Positions 60,529-64,000 of a stretch of 64,000 bases of DNA are shown here, piece after piece. Location of the stretch: contig JAFVVQ010000066.1 in the NCBI GenBank assembly GCA_017502085.1, forward strand, positions 1 to 64,000. The letters run 5' to 3'. The notes beneath the pieces were generated by a model, which was not told the DNA's origin, made no database searches, and was given only the letters and a program-made list of their open reading frames with translations. A program made the translations under genes and the position numbers. Numbering within the stretch: the first letter of the stretch is position 1; every line of letters begins with the position of its first letter. This stretch comes from Clostridia bacterium. Lineage in GTDB: Bacteria; Bacillota; Clostridia; Oscillospirales; Acutalibacteraceae.

Positions 60529-61563
60529 TTATTTTTTGCTGATTCGGCACCATTCGCAGCTACCGGTATAACTCTTATGATGGAAGTGTCCGCATGGATA
60601 TTCAATGAGTTCCTGTGAGTATCTGTAAAGTGCGGAATAAAACTCATCGGGAGTCGGTCTTTTTTCAGGATGGTTCAGACCGTCAACAAAAGCTCTTTCA
60701 AAGCAATTGCGAAGCTCAGGACTTAAAATTTCATATGCGGGAGCCCACTTGGGCGGTTTTCTGAACACTGTGGGATGGGCAAAGATAAAAATTGCCTTTT
60801 GTGAGGCTTCAAGCAATGAAATTGTGGCAGATGAAACAGTTTGGCTCGGCGGAAGTTTGCTGGCTTCAATTCTTGAATTGAACGGATGGGCACCGTTCAT
60901 AAGAAGATGGAAAATATGCAGAGCCATAGTATAAAGGTCGGTATATTTGTTGTAGACGGGAGCGCTGACTGATTTAAGATCAGCCTTTTCCTTTTTTAAT
61001 GCCTTGTGAATTTCGGGAGCCATTTCTTCAGGAACACCAACCACGCAGCGGTGAGTTTTGCCGTTAGCTTTAAACTGAAAGCTGTCATTGTCAAAAAGAT
61101 GCACTTTACCCGTCGGATCAACGCCTATATTTTTCTGATTATAGTCACCGATTACAACGCCGTTGTCGTGAGCAAGCTTGGTTATAACACACATGTTGCC
61201 GGCAGTTATAATCTTGTTTTTATAAGAGATATCTTTTCCGACGTCTGCATCATATATCGAGCTCAAAGGAACGTAGTCACCGACAAGTTTACCCATAATA
61301 TAACCTGCAAATTTCCTATTGGAATCGAAAAGCGGTTCAATCGGGGGAACTGTGTACAGTCTGAAATTTGAATCCCAGCTCTTGAAAAAATCAGCGTAAG
61401 CAAGGATTTTGGCGGTAATCTGGGCATCCAACATGTTGGCATGATAAATTTTTGCAACCAAAGAAGGTTGACCGATAACGTCATAAACATTTCCTTCTCC
61501 GCCGCCTTTAAAACTTTTTTCATCCAGATTATATGCCCTGCCGTTTTGATTATAGTATACCAT
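60529..61563 (-). CDS. TerY-P triad protein kinase with C-terminal zinc ribbon
   Basis: A 344-residue kinase of the divergent bacterial type in TerY-P triads. A glycine loop GGGEGNVYD, lysine in LVAKIYH, catalytic loop GDYNQKNIG (D in place of HRD) and metal motif DNDSF (for DFG) are present; YTMALHIFHLL is the F helix. The last 25 residues are a zinc ribbon (CGHFHHKSYTGSCEWC). It should phosphorylate a partner protein, opposed by the PP2C enzyme. ATG 61563 lies one base from the PP2C stop with AAGGAG inside that gene's last codons. Confidence 0.88.
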   Translation of the reverse strand: MVYYNQNGRAYNLDEKSFKGGGEGNVYDVIGQPSLVAKIYHANMLDAQITAKILAYADFFKSWDSNFRLYTVPPIEPLFDSNRKFAGYIMGKLVGDYVPLSSIYDADVGKDISYKNKIITAGNMCVITKLAHDNGVVIGDYNQKNIGVDPTGKVHLFDNDSFQFKANGKTHRCVVGVPEEMAPEIHKALKKEKADLKSVSAPVYNKYTDLYTMALHIFHLLMNGAHPFNSRIEASKLPPSQTVSSATISLLEASQKAIFIFAHPTVFRKPPKWAPAYEILSPELRNCFERAFVDGLNHPEKRPTPDEFYSALYRYSQELIEYPCGHFHHKSYTGSCEWCRISKK

Positions 61564-61564
61564 T

Positions 61565-62824
61565 TTATTCTCCTTTTTTATCGACGGTAAGAGAAAGAAA
61601 TTTTTCTTTGATCTTTTCGCCTATGCTCTTTTTATCGTTAGCGTTTTCACCGTTATCAGGGGAGGGAGGGGTCTGGTCTTTCTGAGTATCATCCTCCGGA
61701 TCCTGGTTGGCAGTTTCGTCAGGGGTATCTTCAGCCGTTTTTTCGGGATTTTCTTCAGGTGTTTCCTCGGAAACTTCTTCAGGAGTCTCTTCAGGGACTT
61801 TTTCGGGTGATTTAGCTTCTTCACCGTTTTGCTCTTTATCTGAAGGTGCAGGATCGTTATTTTCGTTGCTGATTTCTGACAGAACGGATTCAAGATCCTT
61901 CTTTCCGGTATAGATATCTTTGATTTGTTCGTCGGTAAGCTGAGGATGAACCAGGCGAAGTTGAAATCTGAAGACTTTTTCACGGATTTCTTCGTCTTTG
62001 TAGTGATTAGCTTTTGCCATCAAGGTTTCGATCAGTGGTTTTTGGGGTCTTTCCGGCTTTTCTACCGTCTTGGAAGTATTTATCAACAAGGCGGCACTCA
62101 TATCATCTGTTTCCCTGTTGATTGCTTCTAAAGAAGAGATAAGCTTTTTCTTAAGGTTTTCTATGACAGTATTGTATTCGTCTTCCATATTGTCGGAAAA
62201 CAGTTCATACGGGATGAACAGATCAACCTTGGATTTATCGTATTGACCCATATCCATAAAGCAATCTTTATATATCCCGTCGGTTGAACAAAGCACGGCG
62301 GCAACATTTTCCATTTTTGAAAATGCATAGTTGGTTCTCAAACGAAGAGGATAAACATGACCGTTTTCGTCATTCATAGGCTGAGAAAATATGAGTTCTC
62401 CGTCATCGAGAAGAAGTGCAACTCCCGAATCACCGACGTATCCTACGTAAGCGGTGTATCCGTTATATAAAACCAAAACGAGCGTAGCGTCGTAATTGTT
62501 ATACGAATCATCTTTTTCATCTGCATATGCTTCGACTGCATTCTGAGCGGCATGCATTGCGCATCTTATAAGTGCGGATGCATCTTCTTCAAGAAAAGAA
62601 TTGGAACCTGAATCAAAGGGGATAGCTTTTTCAACAAATTCGCAAGCAGTTTCGCAAGCAATTCTTGATGCGATTTCCGAATGGGCGGATCTTGAAACGC
62701 CGTCAGACACCGCGGCTATTTTCCAAGCGGGAGTAATTTCACGAATCAGACTGTAGTCTTGGCAGGGCTGATTCTTTTTTATGTGTCTTTTGCCTTGTAA
62801 ACTGAAATAGTATTGAGCAATCAT
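61565..62824 (-). CDS. PP2C-family protein phosphatase with acidic Pro-rich tail
   Basis: A 419-residue PP2C phosphatase: D23 (QDY) and D41-G (VSDGVS) as metal ligands, DATLVLVLYNGYTAYVGYVGDSG, CSTDGIYKD and the last ligand in ETDDMSAAL. Residues about 330-400 are a tail of Glu, Pro and Thr repeats (PEETPEEVSEETPEENPEK), with a final basic helix. It should reverse the kinase in the same operon. It follows the vWA gene after a strong terminator hairpin, so it is made in lower amount than the vWA protein. AAGGAGT precedes the ATG. Confidence 0.9.
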   Translation of the reverse strand: MIAQYYFSLQGKRHIKKNQPCQDYSLIREITPAWKIAAVSDGVSRSAHSEIASRIACETACEFVEKAIPFDSGSNSFLEEDASALIRCAMHAAQNAVEAYADEKDDSYNNYDATLVLVLYNGYTAYVGYVGDSGVALLLDDGELIFSQPMNDENGHVYPLRLRTNYAFSKMENVAAVLCSTDGIYKDCFMDMGQYDKSKVDLFIPYELFSDNMEDEYNTVIENLKKKLISSLEAINRETDDMSAALLINTSKTVEKPERPQKPLIETLMAKANHYKDEEIREKVFRFQLRLVHPQLTDEQIKDIYTGKKDLESVLSEISNENNDPAPSDKEQNGEEAKSPEKVPEETPEEVSEETPEENPEKTAEDTPDETANQDPEDDTQKDQTPPSPDNGENANDKKSIGEKIKEKFLSLTVDKKGE

Positions 62825-62846
62825 ATTAATAACTCCTTAACAAAAA

Positions 62847-62883
62847 AGGAGAAGAAACGCGTTTGTAACACATTTCCCCTCCT
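62847..62883 (-). terminator. Intra-operon terminator between terY-like and PP2C genes
   Basis: A fifteen-base stem with four G-U pairs (62847-62861 with 62869-62883) followed on the minus strand by TTTTTTG. It lies seven bases after the vWA stop and should pass only part of the transcripts. Confidence 0.75.
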
Positions 62884-62889
62884 GATAAA

Positions 62890-63777
62890 TTATTTTGACC
62901 AAGAAATTTGTTTGCCGGTAATCATTGTGCCCTGACCATTTCCGGTTGTGGTAACGGCAGTATTGCCGGCAACTTTGATATAGCTGGGATCGAACTTTAC
63001 GTTCATAACGTCTCCGACAGCGCTTGAAGCACCAACAACAACGCTGGATGCGAGGAAATCAAAGGTAGCGGGCAAACCGTTGACGCAGTCAACAGCCTTC
63101 ATAACGGTGATAGTATCGCTGAGATCAAGGATGTCGCTTGTGACCTTGTTTATGTCCGCGTCGCTCATTGAACCAGGTACAAGCACAACAAAAATTTTGA
63201 CCTTTGAAATTTCGCCTTCGGCATATTTTTCACAGAGTCTCTTAGCTTCTGCTCTGTTTTCTGAATCGGTTGCAAGACCGTCTGTATAAATGAAAATCTG
63301 GGGTCTGCGGCACTCTATGCCTTCTTGTGAGCACTGGGCTCTCAGGACTCGGCTTGCCTGGATTGATTCGCAAATAACTTTATATAAGGGTGTTGTTGTG
63401 CCGGGTTTGATCTTGGAAATGCCTTCAAAAATCGAAAGAGGCATCCATTTTGAATGAATCAACACTTCGTCGCCAGAGAAAGAAAGAACCATTGAATCAA
63501 CCGCACCCATTTCAACGGGAGTGAGCTTTTTTACTTGTTCAGACTGGGGAAGGCTGTTGACAAGTTCTTCGCAGAGTTCAAGCTTTGATTTACCGTTGCC
63601 GGCATCACTTGTCATAGATCCGCTTGCGTCGATAGCAACGATAAAGGGCTGATGTGCAGTTCCCATAGAAGTAAGATCCTTGACAATATCAGTATCATAG
63701 CTTTCGATTTCGCCAGCTTTTGTCTGGATAAGTTCATCGATATTCTGAGTGTCATCTGTAAACGGTACCATAGGCAT
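62890..63777 (-). CDS. TerY-like von Willebrand A protein
   Basis: A 295-residue vWA protein of the TerY group. The MIDAS metal site is DASGSMTS near residue 50, with SFSGDEVLIHSKW and FIYTDGLATD as the remaining ligands. After the vWA domain (about 45-225) a C-terminal segment of about 60 residues (SDTITVMKAVDCVNGLPATF and SVVVGASSAVGDV) follows. TerY proteins recruit the phosphatase and kinase to the Ter stress system. AGGAGG precedes the ATG at 63777; the longer reading to 63840 would contain its promoter. Confidence 0.92.
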   Translation of the reverse strand: MPMVPFTDDTQNIDELIQTKAGEIESYDTDIVKDLTSMGTAHQPFIVAIDASGSMTSDAGNGKSKLELCEELVNSLPQSEQVKKLTPVEMGAVDSMVLSFSGDEVLIHSKWMPLSIFEGISKIKPGTTTPLYKVICESIQASRVLRAQCSQEGIECRRPQIFIYTDGLATDSENRAEAKRLCEKYAEGEISKVKIFVVLVPGSMSDADINKVTSDILDLSDTITVMKAVDCVNGLPATFDFLASSVVVGASSAVGDVMNVKFDPSYIKVAGNTAVTTTGNGQGTMITGKQISWSK

Positions 63778-63808
63778 AATAATTACCTCCTGAATAATAT
63801 TTGTCATA

Positions 63809-63845
63809 ATTATAACATTTGTTGGGATATTTGTCAACAAATGTT
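63809..63845 (-). promoter_or_regulatory. Consensus promoter covered by a perfect inverted repeat
   Basis: TTGACA (63837-63832), 17 bases, TATAAT (63814-63809). The inverted repeat AACATTTGTTG (63814-63824) and CAACAAATGTT (63835-63845), centre spacing ten bases, overlaps the spacer and -35 and touches the -10. This is a repressor-type operator; the repressor is not in the window. Confidence 0.8.
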
Positions 63846-63908
63846 ATGTGTGTTAATGTGCTTTTTGGGCAAATGTACAAATTTCCTTAGTGAGTATTGT
63901 GCAGGATG

Positions 63909-64000
63909 TCATTTCCATCGAACGCCCAAAACACTGATTTTGCCTTTGTCTTTAACGGAGTATCCTGCGATACAGTTCATAATACCATAATCATTAACTC
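63909..64000 (-). CDS. Possible 3' end of a gene running off the window
   Basis: An open frame enters from the right edge and stops at TGA 63911-63909, reading VNDYGIMNCIAGYSVKDKGK then ISVLGVRWK. It is about thirty codons, with no visible start inside and composition compatible with coding. If real, it is the C-terminus of a protein whose gene lies upstream of the TerY-P promoter. No family can be named. Confidence 0.3.
   Translation of the reverse strand, partial: VNDYGIMNCIAGYSVKDKGKISVLGVRWK

Overview
The window looks like a chromosome segment of an uncultured gut clostridium (Oscillospirales/Ruminococcaceae-like). The clues are low-to-middle GC, strong AGGAGG ribosome binding sites, Gram-positive signal peptides, a BspA-type leucine-rich-repeat surface protein, many glycoside hydrolases, and the DUF5058 / NifU-like / GGGtGRT gene set typical of gut Clostridia. 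TAA, TAG and TGA are all used as ordinary stops. I see no rRNA, tRNA, CRISPR array, transposase or integrase. All family names come from reading motifs; no database search was run.

Layout. 1-1700: a minus-strand operon of small proteins (CAP-domain protein, two similar 144-145 aa proteins, a 54 aa protein), preceded by a 420-base stretch full of hairpins and Shine-Dalgarno sites. 2373-13455: a defence island with an AbiEi-like protein, a Fic protein, a type I restriction-modification system (hsdM, hsdS, hsdR) enclosing an AbiJ-like gene broken by one stop codon and a small membrane protein, then DUF4268-like and DUF4186-like genes. 13472-18946: a 1,824 aa BspA-like surface protein. 19062-30847: mostly extracellular glycan enzymes (sialidase-fold/GH93-like, GH36, DUF4838, GH42), plus a DUF218 protein, a PHP phosphoesterase, an M23 peptidase and two decayed small genes.

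30978-39829: metabolic and housekeeping genes (two P-loop kinases, a GPH sugar symporter, TspO, an HD/MBL/NifX/DUF2804 run, a secreted esterase). 39950-43391: a strongly expressed-looking operon of two membrane proteins, a NifU-like scaffold and a GGGtGRT protein, perhaps with a 17-residue membrane peptide at the end. 43557-53057: a lipoprotein, a serine hydrolase, a CAT-fold acyltransferase, shikimate kinase, a HAD phosphatase, GH43-like and GH31 glycosidases and a Gfo/Idh/MocA oxidoreductase.

53334-58044 is the part I find most likely to be undescribed. An XRE regulator is divergent from a ten-gene cluster in which 26-53 residue hydrophobic peptides alternate with exported, membrane-anchored proteins. 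Two peptides share a P-[ED]-x-I-x-[EQ]-P-I turn. A 186-base segment joining a peptide gene to the next gene's signal sequence is duplicated at about 94% identity, and a long inverted repeat lies in the divergent promoter region.

58094-64000: a GH92 mannosidase, then a TerY-P signalling triad (von Willebrand A protein, PP2C phosphatase, kinase with zinc ribbon). Its consensus promoter is overlapped by a perfect 11+11 inverted repeat.

Working together: the glycosidases (GH31, 36, 42, 43-like, 92, 93-like, DUF4838), the GPH symporter and the oxidoreductase suggest harvesting of host or plant glycans. The hsd island and TerY-P triad are stress or phage defence. The small-peptide cluster and the GGGtGRT operon have no function I can assign.
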